From Rhodospirillaceae bacterium (lineage in GTDB: Bacteria; Pseudomonadota; Alphaproteobacteria; Rhodospirillales; Rhodospirillaceae), in NCBI GenBank assembly GCA_028822445.1, contig JAPKDQ010000003.1, forward strand, positions 62,001 to 126,000: DNA of 64,000 nucleotides. Direction: 5' to 3'. Below are positions 10,444-18,414 of the stretch, piece after piece. Under the pieces are notes generated by a model. That model was not told the DNA's origin. It worked only from the letters and a program-made list of their open reading frames with translations, and ran no database searches. Position 1 is the first letter of the stretch. Each line of letters begins with the position of its first letter. The translations under genes were made by a program, and so were the position numbers.

Positions 10444-10776
10444 TTGGGTAAGATTAATCTCGGCGAAAAGCTGACTTGCTCCAGTTGCGAAGCACGCTTT
10501 TACGATTTGAATAAGACACCAGCGCTCTGCCCAAAGTGTGGCGCAGAAAACAAGCGTCCCAAGGTGACGAAATCCAAAAAAGTAGAAGCCGCGCCAATAC
10601 CTGAAAAGGCGACACCGAAACCCGCTGACAACGCTGCCGGGGATGGGGATGGGGATGACAACATCGAAGACCTGGAGGGTGACGAGGAAGATGATCTCAT
10701 CCCGGGCGATGATGATGATGATGACGTCGAAGCCGTTATCGGGCCCATCCCAACGGACGGCGGCTCTGATGTCTAA
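10444..10776 (+). CDS. TIGR02300 / FYDLN acid domain protein
   Basis: A 110-residue acidic protein of unknown function typical of alphaproteobacteria. It starts at a TTG at 10444, placed 8 bases after GGAGG (10431-10435), which decides the start. Residues 9-37 form a small zinc-ribbon-like unit ([13 protein letters not shown] ... CPKCGAE, four cysteines as two CxxC pairs), then a short lysine-rich stretch and a long Asp/Glu run with a DDDDDD block. The zinc ribbon plus acidic tail suggests a nucleic-acid or ribosome related partner, but no function is established. It stands alone on the plus strand between aroA and a tRNA gene. Confidence 0.85.
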   Translation: MGKINLGEKLTCSSCEARFYDLNKTPALCPKCGAENKRPKVTKSKKVEAAPIPEKATPKPADNAAGDGDGDDNIEDLEGDEEDDLIPGDDDDDDVEAVIGPIPTDGGSDV

Positions 10777-10929
10777 ACCGTATCGAAACAGTCCCCTTTG
10801 ATGCCGTAAGGTTGCCTCATGAGGGCCGTTTCAAGGCTTACTTTTCCCTTGAAGGGTAGCAGGGAACTGCATATGGTCCGCCCCGGTCTGGGGTCCAATC
10901 TCTCCAGGCTGTTTTTTCAAAGCACACAT

Positions 10930-11005
<76 letters not shown>

Positions 11006-11113
11006 ATAATTTCAATGGCTTAGTACAAAAGTTGGAGCCAGAGATTTTTCTCTAGTATCTAATTGGTACCTCGGGGTGATAGCTTCACAGTTCTTTCACA
11101 GCTCAGAAGCTCA

Positions 11114-11896
11114 CTAGATATTCGACCATGGTAGAATTGCCCGTTGGGGTCCTTCAGAGACCGTAACGGCCTCAATACCGTATACTTTGGCTAGCGCATC
11201 AGGAACAAGCACTGCCTCAGGCGTTCCGTCTGCCTCAACACGGCCTTCGTGTAGTAATATTACTCGGTCACAGAAACGCGATGCTAACGTTAAATCGTGA
11301 AGCACCACGACGACCATGCGGCCCGACCCTGCAAGGGCCTTCAACCCTTCAAGAACCTGCAACCTGTGACCTGGATCCAGACCGGAGACCGGCTCATCGG
11401 CCAACACAGCGTCTGGTTCTCCGGCTAGGACCCGGGCCAAAAGCACACGGGCCAACTCACCGCCTGATAAGGTTGTCACGGCGCGCATACGGATCGAGTC
11501 AATGTCGGCAAAGTCCAGCGCCCTATTTATCGCATCTTGATCACAGTCGGAGACCCCATCCCAAGGTCCGCGATGCGGTATGCGGCCGAGTGACACAAGT
11601 CGCTCAACCGTAACAGGCCAGTGGACTGTTCGACTCTGAGACAGATAACCAACCTTCTTAGCTTTCGCGCTTTGCGTCCAGGACGTGAGAGGCACCGAAT
11701 CTAAATGAATAGAGCCATGAGAAACCGGCAACAAACCCGCCATAGCCTTAACCAAGGTGGTCTTTCCAGCGCCGTTCGGGCCGATCAATCCAATGAGGCC
11801 GCCACCCTTCGCAGATAACGAAACACGGTCAAGCGCCAGAGAGTCACCATAGCCCACACTAAGATCTTTAATCTCGAAGTGCGCTCCGCCTGTCAT
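11114..11896 (-). CDS. btuD: Vitamin B12 (or siderophore-type) ABC transporter ATP-binding protein
   Basis: This 260-residue ATPase powers the BtuC permease. Walker A is GPNGAGKTT (residues about 39-47), the signature is LSGGELARV (about 144), Walker B is AVLADEPVSGLD, and the switch histidine is in VVLHDLT. These fit the FecE/BtuD family. The ATG overlaps the btuC stop by four bases. Substrate cannot be told from the ATPase alone; the cobalamin riboswitch ahead of the operon is the main reason for calling it B12 uptake. Confidence 0.88.
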   Translation of the reverse strand: MTGGAHFEIKDLSVGYGDSLALDRVSLSAKGGGLIGLIGPNGAGKTTLVKAMAGLLPVSHGSIHLDSVPLTSWTQSAKAKKVGYLSQSRTVHWPVTVERLVSLGRIPHRGPWDGVSDCDQDAINRALDFADIDSIRMRAVTTLSGGELARVLLARVLAGEPDAVLADEPVSGLDPGHRLQVLEGLKALAGSGRMVVVVLHDLTLASRFCDRVILLHEGRVEADGTPEAVLVPDALAKVYGIEAVTVSEGPQRAILPWSNI

Positions 11897-12927
11897 CGCC
11901 CACCCCTGCGTAAAACATAGAGCAGATGAAAAAAGAATGGTGTTCCGATCAAAGCGGTAAGGACGCCAATTTTGAGCTCTAACTGGGTATCAATTAACCG
12001 CACACCGATGTCAGCTGCCAGCATTAGTGCCGCGCCACCCAGGAAGCTCGCAGGCAACAGCCGGCTCGGACGATACCCAATAAACGGGCGGAGAACATGG
12101 GGAACAACCAATCCAACAAAACTAATAACGCCCGTGGTTGCAACCGCCGCACCAACTGCGAATGCACAGCCGAGAATGGCTCGCACCTTGATCGCTGCAA
12201 GGTTAAACCCTAGGGAGGCCGCCGCATCTTCACCAAGAGAGAGCGCATCAAGGGCGCGCCATGTTGAGAACAACAGCACCCATCCAATCCCCATGAGCGG
12301 CAAGGCTAAAACCAGATGGTCTAGACTACGGTCCGCAAATGAGCCGAGAATCCAAAAAACAATCTCAAGGGCGGCATAAGGACTTGGCGCCAAATTCAAA
12401 GCGAGAGATGTCAACGCAGCTGCTAGCGCGTTGAGTGCAACACCAGCAAGAATAAGGGTTAGTGGATCTTGCGCTCGGCCACCCAAGAACAGCAATGCAG
12501 ACGTCGCAACCATTGTCCCGGCAACGCCGCCAAGTGGGGTCGCTAGGGCAGAGCCGCCTGCAACGCCGAAGTAGAACACAATAACAGCGCCAAGCGCCGC
12601 AGAGCTAGACGCACCAAGAATGAACGGCTCAGCCAATGGATTGCGCAGCAACCCTTGCAGCACAGCACCCGACAACCCTAGTGTGGCACCAACGGTAAGC
12701 GCAAGAAGTGTGCGCGGAAGCCTCACCTCAATCAGAAGAATACGAAACGTCTCCGGGTCCTGTCCTTGGACAGCAAGAAGGTCAGCAACGCCGCCGATAC
12801 CAAGGCGCCCAACAAAGAGCGAGATAATGGCAAGGACGATAACCAGAACTGCTAGCCCACCAAGCAATAAGCCCTGCCGAACCTCGCGCGAGCTTTTCTC
12901 GCCAGACGCTGTAACTGTATTATTCAT
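11893..12927 (-). CDS. btuC: FecCD-family ABC permease, probable B12 permease
   Basis: A 344-residue polytopic membrane protein of the FecCD/BtuC family, which has about ten membrane helices and works as a dimer in the inner membrane. Recognisable segments are RLPRTLLALTVGATLG, GLSGAVLQGLLRNPLAEP, the coupling-helix region SLGEDAAASLGF and near the end SFVGLVVPHVLRPFIG. The length is normal. It overlaps btuF at its start and btuD at its stop by four bases each, so the three products are made from one message. Confidence 0.92.
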   Translation of the reverse strand: MNNTVTASGEKSSREVRQGLLLGGLAVLVIVLAIISLFVGRLGIGGVADLLAVQGQDPETFRILLIEVRLPRTLLALTVGATLGLSGAVLQGLLRNPLAEPFILGASSSAALGAVIVFYFGVAGGSALATPLGGVAGTMVATSALLFLGGRAQDPLTLILAGVALNALAAALTSLALNLAPSPYAALEIVFWILGSFADRSLDHLVLALPLMGIGWVLLFSTWRALDALSLGEDAAASLGFNLAAIKVRAILGCAFAVGAAVATTGVISFVGLVVPHVLRPFIGYRPSRLLPASFLGGAALMLAADIGVRLIDTQLELKIGVLTALIGTPFFFHLLYVLRRGGR

Positions 12928-13769
12928 GGCTGCGATAAGCGCTGTTTAAGGGTGATAGCGTTCAAAACCTGCTCTGCCGCATCAGCCAGATAAGGGCCAC
13001 CACAACTCACCCAGGACTGAGGCACTGGAACCATCGGTTGACCGCCTAAGAACTTGACGATCGCCGGATGTGACAGTGTTTGGTTTGCCAGGGACGGAGC
13101 ATCAGGCCGGTACAACATACGGACCATATAATCAGGCTCTGCTAACAACACCGCCTCCAATGTCACTTGGCCAAAATCGCCAACGCCAAGCTGCACGGCA
13201 ACATTGGTCAATCCAATGCGCGTCAGCACCTTATCAACGAGGCTTGGGCGGCCAACCGTGAAACCATTGGCGTCGAGAATAAGGACGGAGCCCAAAAACC
13301 GGCCAGCCACCCTTTGCTCTAGAACCGCGAAACGATCCTCTAGACGATTCATCAGCATTGCTGCCTGCCCCGACCGTCCAAGCACAGCACCTAACGACTC
13401 ATAAGCATCTCGCACGCCTGCAAAGGTCGGAGGCACATCAACTTCAATGACAGGGTAACCAAGCCGACGAAGTAAAATCTTACTTGCCGTCGTTGTGTAG
13501 CGCCCAGCAACAACGAGGTCGGGTTCCAACGCGATGATTTCTTCCGCTTGACCGTGGTTGAGAACAGTCTGGGCAGCTAGGTGGGCAACTGGGGATTCGT
13601 GCGGATCAGCGGTAAGAAAACTTACAGAGGCAACCGTTCCCGGTTCAGCAAGCAACAGTACCATCTGATCAGCACAAAGATTCATGGAGACTATCCGGCG
13701 CGGCACCTCAGCCTGCACTGATGTGCAAAGAAGTCCCAAAAGGACGAACGTGTTCCGCGCCAGTATCAT
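12924..13769 (-). CDS. btuF: Periplasmic B12-binding protein, BtuF-like
   Basis: A 281-residue periplasmic binding protein of the helical-backbone metal/B12 receptor family. An N-terminal signal peptide ends around residue 20 (VQAEVPRRIVSMN), followed by the typical first lobe with LCADQMVLLLAEPGTVASVS, the EEIIALEPDLVVAG segment and a second lobe. It lies 5 bases after btuB and overlaps btuC. Fe-siderophore binding proteins share this fold; the riboswitch context favours cobalamin. Confidence 0.87.
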   Translation of the reverse strand: MILARNTFVLLGLLCTSVQAEVPRRIVSMNLCADQMVLLLAEPGTVASVSFLTADPHESPVAHLAAQTVLNHGQAEEIIALEPDLVVAGRYTTTASKILLRRLGYPVIEVDVPPTFAGVRDAYESLGAVLGRSGQAAMLMNRLEDRFAVLEQRVAGRFLGSVLILDANGFTVGRPSLVDKVLTRIGLTNVAVQLGVGDFGQVTLEAVLLAEPDYMVRMLYRPDAPSLANQTLSHPAIVKFLGGQPMVPVPQSWVSCGGPYLADAAEQVLNAITLKQRLSQP

Positions 13770-13774
13770 GATTA

Positions 13775-15718
13775 TTATATCTGCCCCAATCGAACGCGAA
13801 ACCCGGCATAGGCACCAAGGCCAGGGGACGCAAAGCCGAAGACCTCTTGATAGTCTTCGTTAAACAGGTTTTCGACCCGCCCAACCACCTGAATACGACC
13901 CGTTACATCATAGGACCCGGCCACGACGGCCAAAACATAATCTTCAAGATTCACAACGGAGTCGGGTGTAGAGAAAATGAATTCACTGTCCTGCATCTTG
14001 CCATTATAGTTGAGGCCAATATCAACAGTCGCCCGACTGTCTAAGAACCGATAGGTAGCGTTAAGGCTGCCGATATAGCGGGGCCGCCGCAGTTCAAGGC
14101 TGCCATTGTCGTCTTTGGCATCTGTATAGGTATAAGAGGCCGATAGCGATATTGCCTCAACTGGGTCAACTCGGAACGCAAGCTCCAGACCATCTCGTGT
14201 GCTCGTCCCAGGCCGGTTGTCAACGGTGAATGGAAACACCCCAAAATCGGTAAAGATTTCATTCTCGAGATTGGAATCGAAGTACGTCAGCGACGCCAAG
14301 CCTTTGCCATCGGCGAAGGCATAGTCGATTCCAACATCCCAGCCTCTTGACGATTCGGGTTGAAGGTCTGGGTTGCCAATAAAGAAATCGGGATTAAAGC
14401 CAAAGAGTTCGAAGAAACTCGGCTGGGATACACCCGTGCCGTAACTTCCGCGCAGCTTAAATCCCGTATTGGGAACAGCCCAGGCCGCCGTCATTCGCAA
14501 AGTGACTACATCGTCAAACCGATAATTATCATCGTATCGAATGGCGCCACTGAGAAATACCTGCTCAGCCATATCGAGGCGATACTCCAGAGCGGCTGAT
14601 TTCTGCTTGCCCAACTGGCTTTGGTTCTCTGCACCCCCACCAGCACCCCAGTTCTCATAGCTCAGGTCTTCATACTCAAGCAAAACACTAACCGCATGTG
14701 ATGTAGCGTCGCCTGTTTCGAATATATAATTCGACTGATATTCAGCGTCCCACTTTTTACCGTTGGAACCGAATGAGAATGCGCCGCCTAAAAACGATTC
14801 GTTCTTGGTATCGGTCAGATTGACACTCAATTGATGTGTCCATTGGCCGCCCTTCAGTGAAAAGTCCGCCACCGCACGCCCATACCAACGGTCAGATTTA
14901 CGTTCGCCATCAGAATCGATGACAAAGCCCTGCGTCGGAGACCCAAATGTAAAATCCTGGGAATCTTCAGATGCGGTCGCATTAACGTGACGTCCGGACA
15001 AAGAAAAGGAAAGAGCCTCGCTTAAGTTGAACGTCGCGAACAATGATCCTGTGAGGTTTTCGTACCCATCCTTCTCTGGATCCGTTGGCGATGCCGATAT
15101 TCCAGATATGTTGGAATAAGCGAGGCTGCCGCGGACGTTTCCCCACAACCCCGCAGAGCCAGCCTCAACACTGCCACTAGCCGTGCCAAATGACCCGCCT
15201 TCAACAAATGCTTCAGACCACAGACCTTCGGTGTCTGCAGACGGCCCTGTTACAACATTGATCACACCGCCAATAGCTTCAGACCCCCACAGCGCACTCT
15301 GTGGGCCGCGCAACACTTCCACACGGGAAACCCCGCTCGACAAGAGGTGGGCGAATTCAAATTCGCCGGTGTTGAAGGGGTCGCCCGCTTCGATGCCATC
15401 AATAATAACGAGCGTGTGGTTAGCCTCGCCGCCGCGCAGGCGAACCTGGGTGAATGCACCCGCTGGCCCAGAGCGATTAACCGCCAAGCCGGGTAAATCG
15501 CGCAAGAGTTCGCTGAGAAAAGCTTGTTGCCGAGTCTCGATGTCATTTTCATCAAGTACATCCATAGCGCCCCCCACAGAAAGCCTAGATTGCGGAACAC
15601 GGCTAGCCGTCACAATGATTTCGTCTTGGATGTTGATAGGTTTATCGGCAGCTGTTGCTGCAATAGAAATTAACGAAGCCCAAGCGAGGGGCGCCGCTAT
15701 AAGAAAAATTTGAGTCAT
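13775..15718 (-). CDS. btuB: TonB-dependent cobalamin receptor, BtuB-like
   Basis: An outer-membrane TonB-dependent barrel that would take up cobalamin. I start at the ATG at 15718 (MTQIFLIAAPLAW), preceded by GGAG at a good distance; this gives 647 residues with a signal peptide ending near AATAADKPI. A TonB-box-like DEIIVTASRVP comes next, then the plug domain with LRDLPGLAVNRSGP, VRLRGGEANHTLVIIDG, LRGPQSALWGSEAIGGVINVVT, and a barrel ending in an aromatic-rich strand with a basic finish (GFRVRLGQI). BtuB proteins are near 610 residues. It is directly behind the cobalamin riboswitch, which supports the substrate. Confidence 0.9.
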   Translation of the reverse strand: MTQIFLIAAPLAWASLISIAATAADKPINIQDEIIVTASRVPQSRLSVGGAMDVLDENDIETRQQAFLSELLRDLPGLAVNRSGPAGAFTQVRLRGGEANHTLVIIDGIEAGDPFNTGEFEFAHLLSSGVSRVEVLRGPQSALWGSEAIGGVINVVTGPSADTEGLWSEAFVEGGSFGTASGSVEAGSAGLWGNVRGSLAYSNISGISASPTDPEKDGYENLTGSLFATFNLSEALSFSLSGRHVNATASEDSQDFTFGSPTQGFVIDSDGERKSDRWYGRAVADFSLKGGQWTHQLSVNLTDTKNESFLGGAFSFGSNGKKWDAEYQSNYIFETGDATSHAVSVLLEYEDLSYENWGAGGGAENQSQLGKQKSAALEYRLDMAEQVFLSGAIRYDDNYRFDDVVTLRMTAAWAVPNTGFKLRGSYGTGVSQPSFFELFGFNPDFFIGNPDLQPESSRGWDVGIDYAFADGKGLASLTYFDSNLENEIFTDFGVFPFTVDNRPGTSTRDGLELAFRVDPVEAISLSASYTYTDAKDDNGSLELRRPRYIGSLNATYRFLDSRATVDIGLNYNGKMQDSEFIFSTPDSVVNLEDYVLAVVAGSYDVTGRIQVVGRVENLFNEDYQEVFGFASPGLGAYAGFRVRLGQI

Positions 15719-15877
15719 ATTTATCTCCGTATCGGTTTGACGCTTATTGCGTCGCCACATACCGGAGACAAGTCTTGGAATAAAAAACCAAGTCGGCAGC
15801 CAGAACGACGACAACACTCGAGCGCGTCACCGCTACGGTTTACCGCCCCACTGGAACACCCCGTCCACTGGATAGAT

Positions 15878-16068
15878 GACGCTGTGAGGGCAGGTCTCCT
15901 GACTCACGGGTCAACACCGTTCCACCGGCCTTCCCAGGACCTAAGTCCCAGTGGCATTTTTGGTGGTAGGCTCGCCGCTTACAGTTGCGGGGGCAGCTCC
16001 GGTTTCACACCGAATTCCCTTTTGGCCCAACCGCAAACTTGCGATTAAGCACACCTTCACTAGGACCT
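15878..16068 (-). promoter_or_regulatory. Cobalamin riboswitch
   Basis: Read on the minus strand, the region contains the nearly invariant cobalamin riboswitch core: GGGAA, GGTGTGAAACCGGAGCTG, CCCCCGCAACTGTAAGCGG (the B12 box), then GCCACTGGGA and GGGAAGGCCGGTGGAACGG, and GACCCGTGAGTCAGGAGACC. The order and spacing fit the family. It ends about 160 bases before the btuB start and would repress btuBFCD when adenosylcobalamin is present. The outer limits are approximate because the P1 stem was not resolved by eye. Confidence 0.96.
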
Positions 16069-16134
16069 TAACTACCGCCGAGGCATTGCGCCGTCAAGCT
16101 AGCCGGTCATCACCGGGCCGAGGTATGCTGCGCT

Positions 16135-17112
16135 ATGACTAACCTGCCAAACGCCAATGCCATACGAGAGGCCGCCGACCGCATTGCGGGATGGGTTAAA
16201 AAAACACCCGTCCTTTCGAATTTAGAATTAGATGCGCGCACCGGCGGAAAAATCTTTCTAAAAGCTGAATGCCTGCAAGAAACAGGCTCGTTCAAGCTCC
16301 GCGGCGCCACAAACAAAATCATGCAATTGACCGATGCAGAACGAACCGCCGGCGTGGTGGCCTGGTCCACAGGCAATCATGCCCAAGGCGTTGCAGCCGC
16401 TTCGCACCGCCTAGGCATCTCCGCCAAGATCGTCATGCCGAAGGATGCCCCTCAAGCAAAACTGGACGGCACGAAAGCGTATGGCGCAGAAGTCATTTTA
16501 TATGATCGCAGCACTGATAATCGAGAAGAAATTGGTCGCCGCATTGCTCGAGAAGAAAACCGCACCGTTATCCCACCTTATGACGATCCAGAAATCATAT
16601 GCGGACAGGGAACTGCGGGCTTAGAACTCGCACAGCACGCCTTAGAGCATGGGTCATACTTAGACGACGTTCTCGTGCCAGCCTCTGGTGGCGGCTTACT
16701 GGCAGGCACGGGCATCGCTGTTCGAGATATCTCCCCAGGAACGCTCCTTTTTTCCGTGGAACCTGAGGGGTTTGACGACCACCGGCGATCCCTTAGCCAA
16801 AAAAATAGAGAAACCAACACTCAGCTTACCGGCTCTATATGCGATGCACTTCTCGCCCCGAGACCGGGCGCACTGACCTGGAAAATCAACCGAGCGAGTT
16901 TACAGGGCGGCTATGCGGTAAGTGACGACGATGTGCTCAAGGCCATATCGTTCGCACACAAAAACCTCGAGGTGAGGCTTGAGCCAAGTGGCGCAATCAC
17001 GCTGGCCGCAGTGCTGAACGGAACCCACAACGCGAAAGGCAGAACTGTCGGCCTAATCTTGTCAGGCGGCAACGTCGACGAGAAAATGTTCAACCGCGCG
17101 TTGTCTCACTAG
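16135..17112 (+). CDS. PLP-dependent threonine/serine dehydratase-like enzyme
   Basis: A 325-residue fold-type II PLP enzyme of the threonine dehydratase/serine racemase family. The PLP lysine is K54 in ETGSFKLRGA, the STGNHAQGVA substrate loop follows near residue 79, and the glycine-rich phosphate loop SGGGLLAGTG is near residue 184. There is no C-terminal ACT domain, so it matches the short catabolic TdcB or serine-racemase type rather than biosynthetic IlvA. Substrate is not certain from motifs. Start is the ATG at 16135; it is divergent from the btu operon. Confidence 0.87.
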   Translation: MTNLPNANAIREAADRIAGWVKKTPVLSNLELDARTGGKIFLKAECLQETGSFKLRGATNKIMQLTDAERTAGVVAWSTGNHAQGVAAASHRLGISAKIVMPKDAPQAKLDGTKAYGAEVILYDRSTDNREEIGRRIAREENRTVIPPYDDPEIICGQGTAGLELAQHALEHGSYLDDVLVPASGGGLLAGTGIAVRDISPGTLLFSVEPEGFDDHRRSLSQKNRETNTQLTGSICDALLAPRPGALTWKINRASLQGGYAVSDDDVLKAISFAHKNLEVRLEPSGAITLAAVLNGTHNAKGRTVGLILSGGNVDEKMFNRALSH

Positions 17113-17197
17113 AAGGGCGTTACAAAGGATTACACTAACGCGCTGGCCCTCATGCTAGTAAATATCAGGAGAAATTAAACTTTAGTGTGGAGCCCCT

Positions 17198-18196
17198 ATG
17201 AAAGCGTTACAACATTTTAGCCATGGAGACCCGGCAAAGGTCGTCAAACTCATAGAGCTCGCCGATCCTGAGCCCGCAGACGGTGAGATTGTGATCAACT
17301 TGGAAGCCTCAGCCTTGCATCTTGCCGACATCAAACTATTTCGCGGTGATGAAGGCTTCAAACAAGACAACTTGCCACGGCAGCCGGGGTACGAAGGCGT
17401 AGGGCACATCAGCGCCGTCGGCGCTGATGTGACAGAATTTAAAATTGGAGACCGTGTTTTCCCCTGGTGGGGCGCGGGCACCTTCGCGCAAAAAATTTGC
17501 GTCAAAGCTGAAACAACACTGCATGCCCCGGATGGCGACGCCAACCAGCTCGCGCTGATGATGGTCAACGGTATGACCTCAGTATGTTTGCTTGAAGATT
17601 TTTTAGACCTCAAAGCAGGCGATTGGATTCTGCAAAACGGCGCCAACTCAAGCTGCGGCCGCTACCTCATCGTGCTGGCCAAAGAGCGCGGCATCAAAAC
17701 CTGCAATGTGGTGCGTCGTGAAAGTTTGTTTGACGATCTTTATGCGCTGGGAGCCGACGCCTGTGTTGTAGACCCAGGGACACCCGATGGATTGGCGGCA
17801 GCGGTCAAAAACGCAACAGACGGAGCCGAACTCCTTCTTGGCTTGGATCTAGTTGCAGGCGACGCTACAACACGCATTGGCCGGTGCTTGGCCTCTGGCG
17901 GCAAGGTGGTAAACTATGGGTTCATCTCCGGCGAGCCGTGCCGAATGCCGTTCCACGACATGTTCTTCAACAACATCACGCTCACCGGCATGAGCACCGG
18001 GCGCGGGCTCGCGAAGCGGGATATGACCGAGATAAATCGAATCTACGAAATGCTGGCGGAGAAAATAGGCACAGGTGAACTGAAAGCTGCCATTGCCGGA
18101 ACCTACACCCTGGATCAATACGCCGATGCGTTTGCTCATGCGGTGCTGGATGGCGACGAACGCAAAGGCAAAGTTATCCTTAGGCCAAATGACTAA
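17198..18196 (+). CDS. MDR-family oxidoreductase, 2-enoyl thioester reductase-like
   Basis: A 332-residue NADPH-type medium-chain dehydrogenase/reductase. The N-terminal GroES-like domain ends around QPGYEGVGHISAVGADV; the nucleotide domain follows NGMTSVCLLEDFLDLKAGDWILQNGANSSCG (spread over about residues 122-155), a segment typical of mitochondrial-type trans-2-enoyl thioester reductases (MECR/Etr1). The zinc-binding cysteines of true alcohol dehydrogenases are absent. Most likely reaction is NADPH-dependent reduction of an enoyl-thioester or quinone-like substrate. It follows the dehydratase by 85 bases on the same strand. Confidence 0.75.
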   Translation: MKALQHFSHGDPAKVVKLIELADPEPADGEIVINLEASALHLADIKLFRGDEGFKQDNLPRQPGYEGVGHISAVGADVTEFKIGDRVFPWWGAGTFAQKICVKAETTLHAPDGDANQLALMMVNGMTSVCLLEDFLDLKAGDWILQNGANSSCGRYLIVLAKERGIKTCNVVRRESLFDDLYALGADACVVDPGTPDGLAAAVKNATDGAELLLGLDLVAGDATTRIGRCLASGGKVVNYGFISGEPCRMPFHDMFFNNITLTGMSTGRGLAKRDMTEINRIYEMLAEKIGTGELKAAIAGTYTLDQYADAFAHAVLDGDERKGKVILRPND

Positions 18197-18414
18197 CTAT
18201 ACTAGAGCGCACGAAAGCGCTCCAACGTTTCGGCTACAGCGCAGGGGCCACTGCGGCCCTGCCATACGCCCAGTCGGCCTCACAGATCCAGGCCGCGTGG
18301 CTGCGCTCAAACTTAAGGAAGGCCAAAGATCAGCGGCCGCGAATAATCTATTACTAAAACCTCGAAATGCCTGACGTTCCATTGACCACCGCGTCACCCA
18401 AAGTGAGGCTATTT

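Noticed and set aside
10500-10748. An antisense serine-rich frame
   Set aside because: It is the shadow of the Asp-rich tail of the FYDLN protein.
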